Notes: generated by a model not told the origin, from the letters alone. DNA of 64,000 bases from Alkalihalobacillus sp. YIM B00296 (GCF_020179385.1 NZ_JAIBLJ010000004.1:120259-184258); one strand, 5' to 3'; numbered from the stretch's first letter, positions 43,869-53,910 are shown. Numbers and translations are program-made.

Positions 43869-45011
43869 TCAGTCTGCTAAAAGCATTCTCGAAATGACAA
43901 GACGTTGGATTTCGTTCGTTCCTTCATAGATTTGAGTGATTTTCGCATCGCGCATGTAACGCTCGACAGGATAGTCCTTCGTATAGCCATATCCGCCATA
44001 CACCTGAACTGCTTCTGTCGTCACTTCCATCGCAGTATCTCCTGCAAACAGTTTCGACATGGCCGATTCTTTACCATATGGAAGGCCCTCGCTTTCTCTC
44101 CAGGCTGCTTGATAGGTTAAAAGTCTTGCAGCTTCAACCTTCGTCGCCATATCCGCTAGTTTAAAACCGATCCCTTGCTGTAAACCGATCGGCTTCCCGA
44201 ACTGCTGGCGTTCCTTTGCATAGCTTGTAGCAGCATCCAATGCACCCTGGGCGATCCCGACCGCTTGGGCTGCGATTCCATTACGGCCGCCGTCCAGTGT
44301 CTGCATCGCGATTTTAAACCCTTCGCCTTCTTCACCTAGGCGGTTTTCGACGGGTACACGGCAGTCTTCGAAAATGATTTCCAGAGTCGGGGACGAACGG
44401 ATACCGAGTTTCTTTTCCTTTTTCCCGAATGAAAATCCATCCGTTCCTTTTTCAACAATGAAGGCAGAAATCCCTTTATGCTTTTTCTCAGCATTCGTGA
44501 CTACGAACACGACATAGATTTCAGCGTCTCCACCGTTTGTGATGAAAATCTTCGAGCCGTTCAAGACGTACTCATTTCCATCAAGGCGAGCTGTCGTTTT
44601 CATTTTAGCCGCATCAGAGCCGGAGCCTGGTTCAGTCAATCCATATGCGCCAAGCTTCTTTCCTTCAGCCATCGGACGAAGGAATTTCTGCTTTTGCTCT
44701 TCAGTACCGAATTTGTATACCGGCCAGCCAGCAAGTGATGTATGTGCAGACAATGTTACCCCCGTAGACGCACAGACACGTGATAGTTCTTCTACCGCGA
44801 TAACGTAGCTCAGATAATCCGAACCGATTCCGCCATACTCTTCCGGCCACGGGATTCCCGTGAGGCCGAGTTCAGCCATCTGATCGAAAATTGAACGGTC
44901 GAAGCGTTCTTCCTCATCGCGTTCTGCAGCTGTCGGTTCCACTTCATTCTTCGCGAAATCACGGACCATTTTCCTAAGCATTTCATGTTCTTCTGAAAGT
45001 TGAAATTGCAT
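43869..45011 (-). CDS. Acyl-CoA dehydrogenase (1)
   Basis: A 380-residue FAD enzyme catalysing the first alpha,beta-dehydrogenation of acyl-CoA. The N-terminal helical domain, the middle beta-domain with [13 protein letters not shown] and FITNGGDA (FAD contacts), and the C-terminal [21 protein letters not shown] with the catalytic Glu in [10 protein letters not shown] are all present. The ATG at 45011 follows GGAGAGG; the longer frame is an artefact of the phased repeat P4 and adds 37 residues with a seven-residue repeat ([14 protein letters not shown]). Chain-length preference unknown; being near icmF, a short or branched substrate is plausible. Confidence 0.94.
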   Translation of the reverse strand: MQFQLSEEHEMLRKMVRDFAKNEVEPTAAERDEEERFDRSIFDQMAELGLTGIPWPEEYGGIGSDYLSYVIAVEELSRVCASTGVTLSAHTSLAGWPVYKFGTEEQKQKFLRPMAEGKKLGAYGLTEPGSGSDAAKMKTTARLDGNEYVLNGSKIFITNGGDAEIYVVFVVTNAEKKHKGISAFIVEKGTDGFSFGKKEKKLGIRSSPTLEIIFEDCRVPVENRLGEEGEGFKIAMQTLDGGRNGIAAQAVGIAQGALDAATSYAKERQQFGKPIGLQQGIGFKLADMATKVEAARLLTYQAAWRESEGLPYGKESAMSKLFAGDTAMEVTTEAVQVYGGYGYTKDYPVERYMRDAKITQIYEGTNEIQRLVISRMLLAD

Positions 45012-45030
45012 GATTCCCTCTCCCTTTTCC

Positions 45031-45125
45031 AATTGACCTTCTGGATCAATCTGTTCACTTTCTTGAGTTATTTGTTCACTTTCCAGGAGAATCTGTTTAC
45101 TTCCCGGAATTATTCTGTTCACTGT
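45031..45125 (+). repeat. Phased direct-repeat array P4, core TGTTCACTT
   Basis: TGTTCACTTTC at 45052 and 45073, TGTTTACTTCC at 45094 and TGTTCACTG at 45116, with a weak TTGACCTTC near 45033: periods 19-22 bp, mostly 21. The spacers share little. It lies directly upstream of the first acyl-CoA dehydrogenase gene and is bordered by repeat B on the other side. Confidence 0.65.
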
Positions 45126-45130
45126 ATTTC

Positions 45131-45255
45131 AGTAACGATCACTGCCTAAATACGTCACGTCCTGTGCCTGCGGTTACCCGGCGCAAATTTGCTACGAAGT
45201 CGAGCAAGCCCGAAATCTTGTGACAACGGCAGTACTAGCACATCCTGTGCGTCGG
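45131..45255 (+). repeat. Repeat B, copy 4
   Basis: AGTAACGATCACTGCCTAAA, CGTCACGTCCTGTG, then about 55 bases, then TGTGACAACGGCAGTACTAG and CATCCTGTGCGTCGG. The outer blocks pair partly with each other (GTCACGTCCTGTG and CATCCTGTGCG occur as direct relatives). It separates the two acyl-CoA dehydrogenase genes. Confidence 0.7.
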
Positions 45256-45281
45256 TAATTCGCAGTAAATGATTCGGTGAC

Positions 45282-46424
45282 CTAGTCGTTCATCAAATGT
45301 TTGCTGATCACCAACCGTTGTATCTCACTCGTGCCTTCATAGATTTCACATACTTTCGCATCCCGGAACAGCCGCTCGACAGGGTATTCTTTCGTATATC
45401 CGTACCCACCATGGACCTGGACTGCTTCGATTACTGCTTTCGTCGCAATGGTCGATGCGAAGAGCTTGGCCATAGAAGCATCCTTTCCACAAGACTTCCC
45501 GAGCGATTTCAGGTTTGCAGCTTTAAAGGTCAAAAGCTTCGCCCCTTCGACCTGGGTCGCCATATCAGCAAGCTTGAATCCGACGGCTTGCTGCATGCCG
45601 ATCGGCTTTCCGAATTGCTTGCGTTCTTTTGCGTAAGCTGTAGAGTATTCAAGCGCAGCTTCTGCAATTCCTAATGCTTGAGCTGCAATACCGATGCGCC
45701 CCACATCAAGATTGGCCATCGCGATTTTAAAGCCCATGCCTTCCTCCCCAAGCCGGTTTTCCGCAGGTACTCGGCAATCTTCAAAAATGAGCTGACTTGT
45801 GTTCGAGCCGTTCAGCCCCATTTTCTTCTCTTTTTTTCCGACTTCCAAACCAGGTGTATCTTTTTCAACGATGAATGCAGTGATACCGCGGCTACCTTCT
45901 CCAGGGTCCGTGGAAGCGAAAACAATATAGACATCCGCTTCACCTGCGTTTGTAATGAAGACCTTCGATCCATTCAAAATATAATGGTCGCCGTCCCTGA
46001 CTGCACGTGTCTTCAATCCTCCTGCATCGGATCCAGCGCTCGGTTCCGTCAATCCGAATGCACCGAGATACTCCCCGCTCGCCAGCTTCGGCACATACTT
46101 TTTCTTTTGTTCCTCGGTTCCAAAATAGTAGATCGGATTCGTCGCGACAGAAGTGTGCACCGATAAAATGACCCCGACTGTAGCGCTCACTCGTGAGAGC
46201 TCATTGATTGCGATGATATAGGATGTGAAATCCATACCTGCTCCGCCGTATTCTTCAGGTATCGGTATGCCCATCAATCCAAGTCCACCCATTTTATCAA
46301 TGACCGTTCTTGGAAATTCATCCTTCTCATCCATCTCTTCTACTATCGGGCGGATTTCTGCTTCAGCAAAATCACGTACCATCTTCCGCATCATTTCTTG
46401 TTCTTCCATAAAACGAAGATTCAT
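45282..46424 (-). CDS. Acyl-CoA dehydrogenase (2), AcdA/MmgC-like
   Basis: A 380-residue acyl-CoA dehydrogenase, about 60 percent alike to its neighbour by eye. FAD contacts are in [15 protein letters not shown] and VFITNAGEA; the catalytic Glu is in [23 protein letters not shown] lies before the ATG. It is 27 bp downstream of hbd, so the two are co-transcribed. AcdA and MmgC are the B. subtilis relatives; short-chain substrates are likely but not certain. Confidence 0.94.
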   Translation of the reverse strand: MNLRFMEEQEMMRKMVRDFAEAEIRPIVEEMDEKDEFPRTVIDKMGGLGLMGIPIPEEYGGAGMDFTSYIIAINELSRVSATVGVILSVHTSVATNPIYYFGTEEQKKKYVPKLASGEYLGAFGLTEPSAGSDAGGLKTRAVRDGDHYILNGSKVFITNAGEADVYIVFASTDPGEGSRGITAFIVEKDTPGLEVGKKEKKMGLNGSNTSQLIFEDCRVPAENRLGEEGMGFKIAMANLDVGRIGIAAQALGIAEAALEYSTAYAKERKQFGKPIGMQQAVGFKLADMATQVEGAKLLTFKAANLKSLGKSCGKDASMAKLFASTIATKAVIEAVQVHGGYGYTKEYPVERLFRDAKVCEIYEGTSEIQRLVISKHLMND

Positions 46425-46451
46425 CGTCCTCCTCCTCTCTGGTTTTGGCGG

Positions 46452-47303
46452 CTAGTTGTACTCATAAAATCCTTTTCCGGTTTTCTTTCCTAGCCAGCCT
46501 GCTTTTACATATTTACGCAGCAATGGACATGGGCGATATTTGTCGTCTCCGAATCCTTCATGAAGCGTTTCCATAATATAAAGACACGTATCCAAACCGA
46601 TGAAGTCAGCAAGGGTCAATGGTCCCATAGGATGGTTCATGCCAAGCTTCATCACTTCATCAATCGCTTCCGGCTCAGCAACCCCTTCAAACACGGTGTA
46701 GATCGCTTCGTTGATCATCGGCATCAGTACGCGGTTCGATACGAATCCAGGGAAGTCTTTTACTTCGACCGGTACTTTGTCAAGTGCTTTTGTCGTTTGT
46801 TCAATCGCTTCATATGTTTCACCCGTCGTCGCAAGACCACGGATGATTTCGACAAGCTTCATGACAGGTACTGGATTCATGAAATGCATACCGATCACTT
46901 TCCCTGCGCGGTTGGTTGCTGCTGCGATCTCTGTAATGGGTAAAGATGATGTATTTGTCGCTAAAATCGCATGTTCAGGAGTGATTTCATCAAGATGTGA
47001 AAAGAGTTTGCTTTTGATATCGATATTTTCCACGACCGCTTCGACGACAAGGTCGACATCTGAAGCGTTGTTCAAATCAGTGGAGGGTGTTAATCGGGCT
47101 AAAACGGCATCCGCTTCTTCCCTTGTCATCCGCTCTTTTTCGACTTGGCGGTTCATGTTCTTCGTTATATAACCCATTCCTTTGTCAACGATTTCTGCTT
47201 TAAGATCATGTAAAATGACGTTGAATTCCGCTTGAGCGAAAACCTGGGCGATTCCTGACCCCATCTGGCCCGCTCCGACTACCATTACATTTTTGATTTG
47301 CAT
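46452..47303 (-). CDS. 3-hydroxybutyryl-CoA dehydrogenase
   Basis: A 283-residue NAD-dependent 3-hydroxyacyl-CoA dehydrogenase of B. subtilis MmgB type. The Rossmann motif is [13 protein letters not shown] (residues 8-20). The catalytic His-Glu pair is in [17 protein letters not shown], and the C-terminal dimer domain includes [19 protein letters not shown]. It lies between thl (16 bp gap) and acd2 (27 bp gap) as part of one operon. Confidence 0.96.
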   Translation of the reverse strand: MQIKNVMVVGAGQMGSGIAQVFAQAEFNVILHDLKAEIVDKGMGYITKNMNRQVEKERMTREEADAVLARLTPSTDLNNASDVDLVVEAVVENIDIKSKLFSHLDEITPEHAILATNTSSLPITEIAAATNRAGKVIGMHFMNPVPVMKLVEIIRGLATTGETYEAIEQTTKALDKVPVEVKDFPGFVSNRVLMPMINEAIYTVFEGVAEPEAIDEVMKLGMNHPMGPLTLADFIGLDTCLYIMETLHEGFGDDKYRPCPLLRKYVKAGWLGKKTGKGFYEYN

Positions 47304-47319
47304 ACGGATCCTCCTCGTT

Positions 47320-48507
47320 TTATTGCTTCTCTACTTCGACCATCACTGCATCTCCTTGACCGCCGCCGCTGCAGATTGCTGCGATACCGATCCCGCCGCC
47401 TCGGCGTTTCAATTCGTGGATCAATGTGATGATGATTCTTGCACCGCTTGCTCCGATCGGATGTCCGAGTGCCACTGCGCCGCCATTGACATTCAATTTC
47501 TCCTCATCAAGATCTGCAATCTGTAAGCTGACCAGGGCAACTGCGGCAAACGCTTCGTTTACTTCGAACAGGTCGATGTCACTTAGTGATTTACCTGTCT
47601 TCTTTAAAAGTTCATTGATGACCACACCTGGCGTTTGCGGGAAATTTTCAGGTTCCAACGCAATTGCCGTATGCCCGAGTATTGTCGCCATCACATGTTT
47701 TCCTTCTTTTTTCGCACGTTCTTCAGACATAAGGACGAGTGCTCCTGCGCCATCATTGACGCCAGGCGCGTTCCCGGCCGTGATCGATCCTTGTGGGTCA
47801 AAAACCGGCTTTAGTTTTGCGAGTGCTTCTACTGTCGTATCTTTTCGTGGAGCCTCGTCATGTTCGATTACAATCGGATCACCTTTACGCTGCTGCACTT
47901 CTACTGACACGATTTCTTCTGATAATTTTCCTTCTTCAATCGCTACAACAGCGCGTTGATGGCTGCGGTATGCCCACTCATCCTGTTTTTTTCGCGTAAG
48001 GCCAAATTCATTAGCAGTCGAGTTCCCGTAATTTCCCATGTGGACACCTTTAAACGAACATGTCAGGCCATCCGATACCATCGAATCGACGACCTTTGCA
48101 TCGCCCATCCGCAAGCCCCAGCGAGCTTTTGGCATCATATATGGAGCATTGCTCATCGATTCCATGCCCCCTGCTACGATCACCTCTTCATCACCTGCAC
48201 GGATGATCTGGTCGGCCAAGGTTACACTTCGCATGCCGGAAGCACATACTTTGTTAATCGTCTCAGTTTGGACTTCCCATGGAATGCCGGCGAAATTGGC
48301 CGCTTGTCGGGAAGGGATTTGCCCCTGGCCTGCCTGCAGGACGGATCCCATAATAACTTCATTGACATCTTCTGGTAAGATGCCGGCGCGGACGAGCGCT
48401 TCCTTGATCGCTACCCCTCCAAGATGTGAAGCAGTCAAAGAACTGAGCGCTCCTCCGAATTTCCCAAACGGCGTCCGTACTCCACTTACGATTACTGTCT
48501 TCCCCAT
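47320..48507 (-). CDS. Acetyl-CoA C-acetyltransferase (thiolase)
   Basis: A 395-residue thiolase of B. subtilis MmgA/ThlA type. The nucleophilic Cys is in [14 protein letters not shown] (about 88), the active-site His in [11 protein letters not shown] (about 350) and the second Cys in [11 protein letters not shown] (about 380). It cleaves acetoacetyl-CoA or condenses acetyl-CoA. GGAGGAG lies before the ATG. First gene of the thl-hbd-acd2 group, about 190 bp downstream of fadF. Confidence 0.96.
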   Translation of the reverse strand: MGKTVIVSGVRTPFGKFGGALSSLTASHLGGVAIKEALVRAGILPEDVNEVIMGSVLQAGQGQIPSRQAANFAGIPWEVQTETINKVCASGMRSVTLADQIIRAGDEEVIVAGGMESMSNAPYMMPKARWGLRMGDAKVVDSMVSDGLTCSFKGVHMGNYGNSTANEFGLTRKKQDEWAYRSHQRAVVAIEEGKLSEEIVSVEVQQRKGDPIVIEHDEAPRKDTTVEALAKLKPVFDPQGSITAGNAPGVNDGAGALVLMSEERAKKEGKHVMATILGHTAIALEPENFPQTPGVVINELLKKTGKSLSDIDLFEVNEAFAAVALVSLQIADLDEEKLNVNGGAVALGHPIGASGARIIITLIHELKRRGGGIGIAAICSGGGQGDAVMVEVEKQ

Positions 48508-48551
48508 TTTTAACTCCTCCTCTGTGAATTTGAATGGAACTGCTTGATTTA

Positions 48552-48600
48552 ATCATGACAAAAATCAGTTATCGCAACAACAATCGAAAAAATCACGACA
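48552..48600 (+). repeat. Possible phased array P5 (three weak units)
   Basis: ATCATGACA (48552), ATCGCAACA (48571) and ATCACGACA (48592) occur at 19 and 21 bp spacing upstream of the thiolase gene. Only three units, so chance is possible; listed because position and spacing match the clearer arrays. Confidence 0.3.
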
Positions 48601-48640
48601 ATCACCTTCGAGCGAACGCTCAATCGGAGCACTGGCATAG

Positions 48641-48690
48641 AAAGAGATCAGGAGATGTTAGGAGGCCTTATACATCTCTGATCTTCTTTT
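48641..48690 (-). terminator. Hairpin after fadF
   Basis: On the minus strand AGATCAGAGATGT pairs with ACATCTCCTGATCT; the following sequence CTTTCT is only moderately T-rich. It may partly terminate transcription between fadF and thl. Confidence 0.55.
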
Positions 48691-48700
48691 ATTACTGTCA

Positions 48701-50836
48701 TTACGCAATACGCTGCGTTTCATCTCCAAGAACGGATTTTTCTAAAATTTCTACGACGTCGAGTGTCTGGACATTATCTTCCACTTCCTTCGCTTTCGTT
48801 CCATCACTCAACATTGTCAGACAGTATGGACAGCCGCTTCCGATCATGGACGGATTCACTTCAAGTGCTTGCTCTGTACGAGCGACATTAACTCGGTGGC
48901 CAGCGTCCTCTTCCATCCACATCAATCCGCCGCCAGCACCACAGCACATGCCGTTTTGACGGTTACGGTTCATTTCGACCACCTTCACACCTGGAATCGC
49001 TTTTAAAATGTCACGCGGTGGTTCATAAACTTCATTGTAACGGCCGAGGTAGCAAGAATCGTGATACGTAATCGTTTCTTTCACCTCATGTGTCGGTTTC
49101 AAGCGTCCTTCCCTAATCCATTCTGCTAAAAGTTCCGTATGGTGATAGACCTCGACACCTTCAAGTCCGAAATCAGGATATTCATTCTTAAATGTGTTAT
49201 AAGCGTGCGGATCGATCGTGATGATCTTCTTCACATCATGTTTATTGAACAGCTCGATATTTTTCGTCGCGATCTCCTGGAACAAGAACTCGTTTCCAAT
49301 ACGGCGTGGTGTGTCACCTGAGTTTTTCTCCTTATTACCAAGGATTGCAAACTTGATGCCAGCAGAGTTCATCATGCGAGCGAGTGACAATGCGATCTTT
49401 TGGCTACGGTTGTCATATGAGCCCATTGAGCTGACCCAGAAGAGGTACTCGAACTCTTCGCCTACTTTTTCCAGTTCTTTTACAGTCGGGATATGGACAT
49501 CATCATGGCCGTCTCTCCAGTCTTCACGTTCTTTGCGGCTGAGTCCCCAAGGGTTCCCTTGACGTTCGATGTTCTGGATCGCACGCTGGCCATCCGCATC
49601 CATCTTCCCTTCGGTCAAAACGAGGTAACGTCTCATGTCGATGATCTTATCGACGTGTTCGTTCATGACTGGACATTGGTCTTCACAGTTACGACATGTC
49701 GTACAAGCCCAAATCTCCTCTTCGGTAATGACGTCCCCGATCAGATCGATGGTATATTCGAATCCACGGCTGCCTTCCTCTACTCCTGCAGCTGTTTCTT
49801 GGCTTCCTTTCCCTTGTGCGGCAATCGCCAGCTGGTTTGCTGTCGTATTGTTGAACGCGAAAGCAGGCACCCAAGGGGTACGTGAAGTGATTGCTGCCCC
49901 TTTTTCCGTCAAATGATCCCGGATTTTGATGATCAGATCCATCGGCGAGAGCATTTTTCCTGTACCAGTCGCCGGACAAACATTCGTACAACGTCCACAT
50001 TCGACACACGCATACAAGTCGACGAGCTGCTTCTGATTGAATTCCTCTACTTTACCGACACCGAACGTCTCTTGTGATTCATCCTCAAAATCAATGGCCG
50101 CCAACCTTCCGACTTTATGTGTGCGTCCAAGGAATACATTGATCGGTCCTGCGATCAAGTGGGCATGCTTCGATTGCGGTACGTAGACAAGGAATGTCAG
50201 CAGGATCAACAAGTGGACCCACCATGCGACATAGAACAAGACGATCGATCCCGTTTCTCCAACCCATCCAAACAGAAAGGCGATGGCACTTGCAACAGGT
50301 GCTGTCCAACTCAATTCGAGGTCATGCCAGATGATTTCCATTCCATTCCCGAACAGGACGGAAAGCATCAAACCACCGATGAACAAAAGGACCAGTCCAG
50401 CTTTAAAGCCTCGTTTCAACCGGACAAGCTTTTCAATATAACGGCGGTAGAATGCCCAGATCACAGCAACAAGGATCATCAACGTGACGATTTCTTGGAA
50501 CAGAGTGAACGCTGGGTAAGCCGGACCGAACGGTAAGTGGGATTCTGGTTTCAATCCTTTCCAGATCATATCGATGGCACCGAACTGCACCATGATGAAT
50601 CCATAGAACATCATGACATGGATGATGCCGCTCTTCTTATCCTTCAATAATTTCTTTTGGCCGAATACATTCACTAAAATTGATTGAAGCCGCTCTTTCA
50701 TCGTATGATCAAATTCGGCTTTCTTCCCCAGCTTGATGTACTCATACCGAGTTTTCACGACATAAGCGAACAAGAACACTCCGTAAGCGGTTACAAAAAG
50801 AAATGCGAGCCAGTTGATGATCAATAATGTATTCAT
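48701..50836 (-). CDS. fadF: Membrane Fe-S oxidoreductase FadF (YwjF-like)
   Basis: A 711-residue protein. The N-terminal half has five or six membrane helices (about 1-230) like a NarI-type cytochrome b subunit. Two 4Fe-4S clusters follow: CVECGRCTNVCPATGTG (about 280) and CTTCRNCEDQCPVMNEH (about 385). The C-terminal part has CCG-type cysteine motifs (HDSCYLGRYNEVYEPPRDIL described by its DSCYLGRYN core, and MCCGAGGGLMW). This family is thought to pass electrons from acyl-CoA dehydrogenases via ETF to quinone. B. subtilis fadF is in the FadR regulon with acdA; here a FadR-box-like operator overlaps its promoter. Confidence 0.92.
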   Translation of the reverse strand: MNTLLIINWLAFLFVTAYGVFLFAYVVKTRYEYIKLGKKAEFDHTMKERLQSILVNVFGQKKLLKDKKSGIIHVMMFYGFIMVQFGAIDMIWKGLKPESHLPFGPAYPAFTLFQEIVTLMILVAVIWAFYRRYIEKLVRLKRGFKAGLVLLFIGGLMLSVLFGNGMEIIWHDLELSWTAPVASAIAFLFGWVGETGSIVLFYVAWWVHLLILLTFLVYVPQSKHAHLIAGPINVFLGRTHKVGRLAAIDFEDESQETFGVGKVEEFNQKQLVDLYACVECGRCTNVCPATGTGKMLSPMDLIIKIRDHLTEKGAAITSRTPWVPAFAFNNTTANQLAIAAQGKGSQETAAGVEEGSRGFEYTIDLIGDVITEEEIWACTTCRNCEDQCPVMNEHVDKIIDMRRYLVLTEGKMDADGQRAIQNIERQGNPWGLSRKEREDWRDGHDDVHIPTVKELEKVGEEFEYLFWVSSMGSYDNRSQKIALSLARMMNSAGIKFAILGNKEKNSGDTPRRIGNEFLFQEIATKNIELFNKHDVKKIITIDPHAYNTFKNEYPDFGLEGVEVYHHTELLAEWIREGRLKPTHEVKETITYHDSCYLGRYNEVYEPPRDILKAIPGVKVVEMNRNRQNGMCCGAGGGLMWMEEDAGHRVNVARTEQALEVNPSMIGSGCPYCLTMLSDGTKAKEVEDNVQTLDVVEILEKSVLGDETQRIA

Positions 50837-50929
50837 TATTTCTCAGCCCCCTTCAGTTTCTCGTGTAGCAAAAATGCAAAAAAGTTTTATCTGGACATCA
50901 ATTCAGAATGAAACTAATTTTCTGACATC

Positions 50930-50967
50930 ATTATAGCATAAAATTGAATGAATGAGCATTCAGTCAA
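50930..50967 (-). promoter_or_regulatory. fadF promoter with FadR-box-like operator
   Basis: On the minus strand TATAAT (50930-50935) is preceded by TG one base upstream, an extended -10. At 50944-50967, over the -35 region, lies a 24-bp imperfect palindrome with 11-base half-sites: TTGAATGAATG, AG, CATTCAGTCAA (plus strand); one mismatched base pair apart from the centre. It resembles the B. subtilis FadR consensus TGAATGAMTANTCATTCA. Confidence 0.7.
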
Positions 50968-51027
50968 CAAATTTTTTCCAAAAAAATCTCCGACGTTTTT
51001 TGTTTGGAAACCGCTTAAAGCGTAACT

Positions 51028-51275
51028 GCGGGAAAAGCGAGCCAAGCTAGACCCCGTAGCGCAGCGAGGAGGCTTGCGGAATTAAGCTAAGCTGTATTTG
51101 GATGTGGGGATGTAATGACCACCCACTTGGATCACTTCAGTCCTCCTACGGCGGTCGACACATTGATTTAAGTCAAGGGATTTACCCACACAGAATCGAA
51201 CTTTGTTTGATGCGAGCCTCCTCGTCAGTTTTCCAGTGACCTTCGTGACTAGGCGGGCCGCTTCCGCTTTTCTTT
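51028..51275 (-). repeat. Repeat J end joined to repeat A, copy 11 (long form, reversed)
   Basis: GCGGGAAAAGCGAGCCAAGC, AGACCCCGTAGCG and GAGGAGGCTTGCGG (J, 51028-51080) are followed, in the opposite strand sense to the other A copies, by GGATCACTTCAGTCCTCC, the long-form insert and GCGAGCCTCCTCGTCAG..AGGCGGGCCGCTTCCGCTTT (51120-51275). Most of the 551 bp fadF-cls gap is this mosaic; 51276-51388 holds the cls leader. Confidence 0.8.
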
Positions 51276-51388
51276 TAGCAAAATTAATAATTCTTCCTTA
51301 CCAGAAGACTTCCGCGTTTTTTTATAGTGAAGCTATCATTTGGGAATAGTAAGCGTACAAATCGTTTGCTACTTGAGGTGTGCTGAAC

Positions 51389-52579
51389 ATGTTCATGACT
51401 CTCGTTATCATCATCTTTTTGATTGTCCTTTGGGCTTCTATCGACTTTTATTTCGGGTGGAAAAAACATTCCAAAGAAGCGAATCAGCTCTACCTCCCTC
51501 CTGAACGCGGAAATGCCGAATTCATTTCTGAAGGAGTCCCTTTCTTTTCGACCTTGTTTTCTGACTTGAAGGATGCGAAATCATTCATTTACGTCCAGTT
51601 TTATATCATACGCAACGATCCGTTAGGTCAGGAATTGTTCCAGATATTAAAAAAGAAAGCATCCGAAGGGATTGAGGTATACCTGGCATTCGATGCAATC
51701 GGGAGTTTTAATCTTCCTAAAAAGTCAATTGAAAATCTGAGAGCTAGCGGGGTACGGGTTTTGCAGACTGAACCCCCTCGTCCCCCTTACCTATTTTACA
51801 CGTTCAATCGGCGGAACCACCGTAAAATCACAGTAATCGATGGAAAGGTAGCATATGTCGGGGGATTCAATGTCGGAGAAGAATATATCGGAAAAGACCC
51901 GAAATTAGGCCATTGGCGCGACTACCATTTGAGGTTGACAGGGAAAGTGGTCGAACAATTTATCAAATTGGTCAAATGGGATTGGAAGCAATCTACAAAG
52001 GAAGAACTGAAATTAAAACCGCTTCCGTCTGAAGAGCATGGGGACGATAATTTTGCACTGTTTGCCACAAATGGTGAACATATGGAGCAGTTCTTTTTAA
52101 AAAAGATTGAGGAAGCGAAGAAATCCATTTTTGTCGGTTCACCTTATTTCATACCTGGTAAAAGACTCGTGAAAGCTTTGAAAAAAGCAAGTCAGAATGG
52201 TATCCGGGTGACGATCCTGATTCCGATGAGGTCCGATCATGTCCTTGTTAAAGAGGCAGCGATCCCTTATGTTCTTCCCCTCCTTGCAGCAGGGGTCGAG
52301 GTATATCGTTACTATCCAGGGTTCTATCATTCCAAAGTATTCATGATTGATCGTGAGTTCTGTGATATCGGTACGGCGAATTTTGACAAACGGAGCTTTT
52401 ATTTGAATAACGAGGTAAATTGTCTGTTCACTTCCACCTCTCTCATACAAGAGATTGAAAAAGTATTGGAGTTCGATCTTCAACAATCGGAGCGGCTGAC
52501 GCTGCCTGACCTGCGTAACCGATCGATTTTAGAAAGGGGCAAAGGTCTTGTTGCGCTTTCGATTTCCCGCTTCCTTTGA
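51389..52579 (+). CDS. clsB: Cardiolipin synthase-type phospholipase D protein (ClsB/YwjE-like)
   Basis: About 396 residues. An N-terminal membrane helix (FMTLVIIIFLIVLWASIDFY) anchors it. Two HKD motifs mark the phospholipase D fold: HRKITVIDGKVAYVGGFN (about 150) and HSKVFMIDREFCDIGTANFD (about 315). Proteins of this type join two phosphatidylglycerols to make cardiolipin. The ATG at 51389 has GAGGTG 8 bases upstream; a CTG three codons earlier is not needed. It replaces ywjE in the B. subtilis order next to fadF. Confidence 0.92.
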   Translation: MFMTLVIIIFLIVLWASIDFYFGWKKHSKEANQLYLPPERGNAEFISEGVPFFSTLFSDLKDAKSFIYVQFYIIRNDPLGQELFQILKKKASEGIEVYLAFDAIGSFNLPKKSIENLRASGVRVLQTEPPRPPYLFYTFNRRNHRKITVIDGKVAYVGGFNVGEEYIGKDPKLGHWRDYHLRLTGKVVEQFIKLVKWDWKQSTKEELKLKPLPSEEHGDDNFALFATNGEHMEQFFLKKIEEAKKSIFVGSPYFIPGKRLVKALKKASQNGIRVTILIPMRSDHVLVKEAAIPYVLPLLAAGVEVYRYYPGFYHSKVFMIDREFCDIGTANFDKRSFYLNNEVNCLFTSTSLIQEIEKVLEFDLQQSERLTLPDLRNRSILERGKGLVALSISRFL

Positions 52580-52620
52580 ACGATTCAGGAGTGATTATAT
52601 AAAAAGGTTATGATATACCT

Positions 52621-52680
52621 CATTGTTGCTATTTGCGAATATCGCTAAACCCAATTATCAACATCAACCTTTAACAAAAC
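52621..52680 (+). repeat. Repeat H, copy 2
   Basis: CATTGTTGCTATTTGCGAAT, then ATCAACATCAACCTTTAACA, as in copy 1 at 28579-28664 but with a shorter middle. It lies between clsB and the ZIP-like transporter gene. Confidence 0.55.
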
Positions 52681-52709
52681 ATAGAAGAAAGTACAAAGGA
52701 TGAGGAGAA

Positions 52710-53438
52710 ATGTGGCTTGCATTAACCGTAGGGGCAATTGCTGGTTCTTCTGTTTTCCTTGGTGCCTTAATCGGTACCAAATTCAAGCTTCATGAAAAGA
52801 ATATTGCCATGATCATGGCTTTCGGTGCCGGAATCCTGCTTGGCGCAGCCGCATTTGAACTTTTGAGAGAGTCAGTAGAAAGAGGTGGCATCTTCACAAC
52901 GACGATCGGGTTTTTATTCGGGAGTATCGTGTTCACCAGTTTCAACCTCTATTTGTACAAAAAGGGTGGACACAAGCGGAAAAGCTCGGACCGTAACCCG
53001 CCGGATCATTCTGGATTGGCGATTTTCTTTGGTACGTTGCTTGACGCAATTCCAGAATCGATCATCATTGGGATCAATATTTTACAAGAAGGTAAGATCA
53101 GCTGGTTATTTTTGATTGCCGTCTTCATCAGCAACTTTCCGGAAGGACTTTCAAGTACGATCGGGTTAAAAAAGAACGGTTACTCACACACGTTGATTCT
53201 AAGTATGTGGGCAACCGTATTTGTCTTGACAGGATTAAGTTCTCTTGCCGGCTATTCATTACTTGAGGATACGCAGCCTGAAACCATTTCGATCATCAAT
53301 GCTTTTGCAGCAGGAGGAATTACTGCGATGATCGTTGATACGATGGTCCCCGAAGCATTTAAGAAAGGAGGTCCGCTTGTCGGCTTCATCGTATCCCTCG
53401 GCCTGCTCCTATCACTCGTCCTGATTCATCTACAGTGA
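52710..53438 (+). CDS. ZIP-family-like metal transporter
   Basis: A 242-residue membrane protein with seven or eight predicted helices. ZIP-like features: LGALIGTKF and GAGILLGAAAFELL near the start, a short basic cytosolic loop (KKGGHKRKSSDRNPPDH), then GTLLDAIPESIIIGINI and SNFPEGLSS in helices 4-5, where Asp, Glu and Asn/Glu stand where ZIP proteins bind metal, and DTMVPEAF near the end. Direction and metal are not known. Its stop is one base from the stop of the convergent RDD gene. Confidence 0.82.
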   Translation: MWLALTVGAIAGSSVFLGALIGTKFKLHEKNIAMIMAFGAGILLGAAAFELLRESVERGGIFTTTIGFLFGSIVFTSFNLYLYKKGGHKRKSSDRNPPDHSGLAIFFGTLLDAIPESIIIGINILQEGKISWLFLIAVFISNFPEGLSSTIGLKKNGYSHTLILSMWATVFVLTGLSSLAGYSLLEDTQPETISIINAFAAGGITAMIVDTMVPEAFKKGGPLVGFIVSLGLLLSLVLIHLQ

Positions 53439-53439
53439 T

Positions 53440-53910
53440 TCAAGCGGAAACTTTCGTGTTTTGCTGTACATATTTTGGAACAGAGTTCTTCACCACGACT
53501 GTATTCGCGATCACATCGTGAAGTGTTTTCCGGTCAGGCCGTATCAACATCATTCCGACACTGACAAGAAAGAGAACACCAAATGAAATCAGGTACATGA
53601 AAGGGACGATCCCATAACGGAGGAACATACATAAAATACCAGGGTCTGTCCCTTTACGCATTTCAATACGAATTCCAGCCATCCATTTACCAATGGTATA
53701 TCCTCCTGTCAACACCGGGATGACCAGCCAGTAAAATGCTTCAATCACAAGCGTAATCCAGTCTCCCCTCCAATTTCCGAATACAAGGTAACTGATCACG
53801 CTTAAAGGAGCCGTCACAACCGCAAGATCTACAATCATTGCAAGGGCACGCTGCCAAACAGCGGCGTAAACTTGAACACTGGGACGCCGATGCTTTTTCA
53901 CTTCGTCCAT
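53440..53910 (-). CDS. RDD family membrane protein
   Basis: A 156-residue RDD-domain protein with three predicted membrane helices. The family motif begins VYAAVWQRALAMIVDLAVV (Arg and Asp of the name), with the central GGYTIGKWMAGIRIEM and the final LRYGIVPFMYLISFGVLFLV and RPDRKTLHDVIANTVVV. Function unknown; some RDD proteins act in osmotic or ion stress. GGAGG lies before the ATG. Follows the hydrolase gene by 65 bp. Confidence 0.88.
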   Translation of the reverse strand: MDEVKKHRRPSVQVYAAVWQRALAMIVDLAVVTAPLSVISYLVFGNWRGDWITLVIEAFYWLVIPVLTGGYTIGKWMAGIRIEMRKGTDPGILCMFLRYGIVPFMYLISFGVLFLVSVGMMLIRPDRKTLHDVIANTVVVKNSVPKYVQQNTKVSA

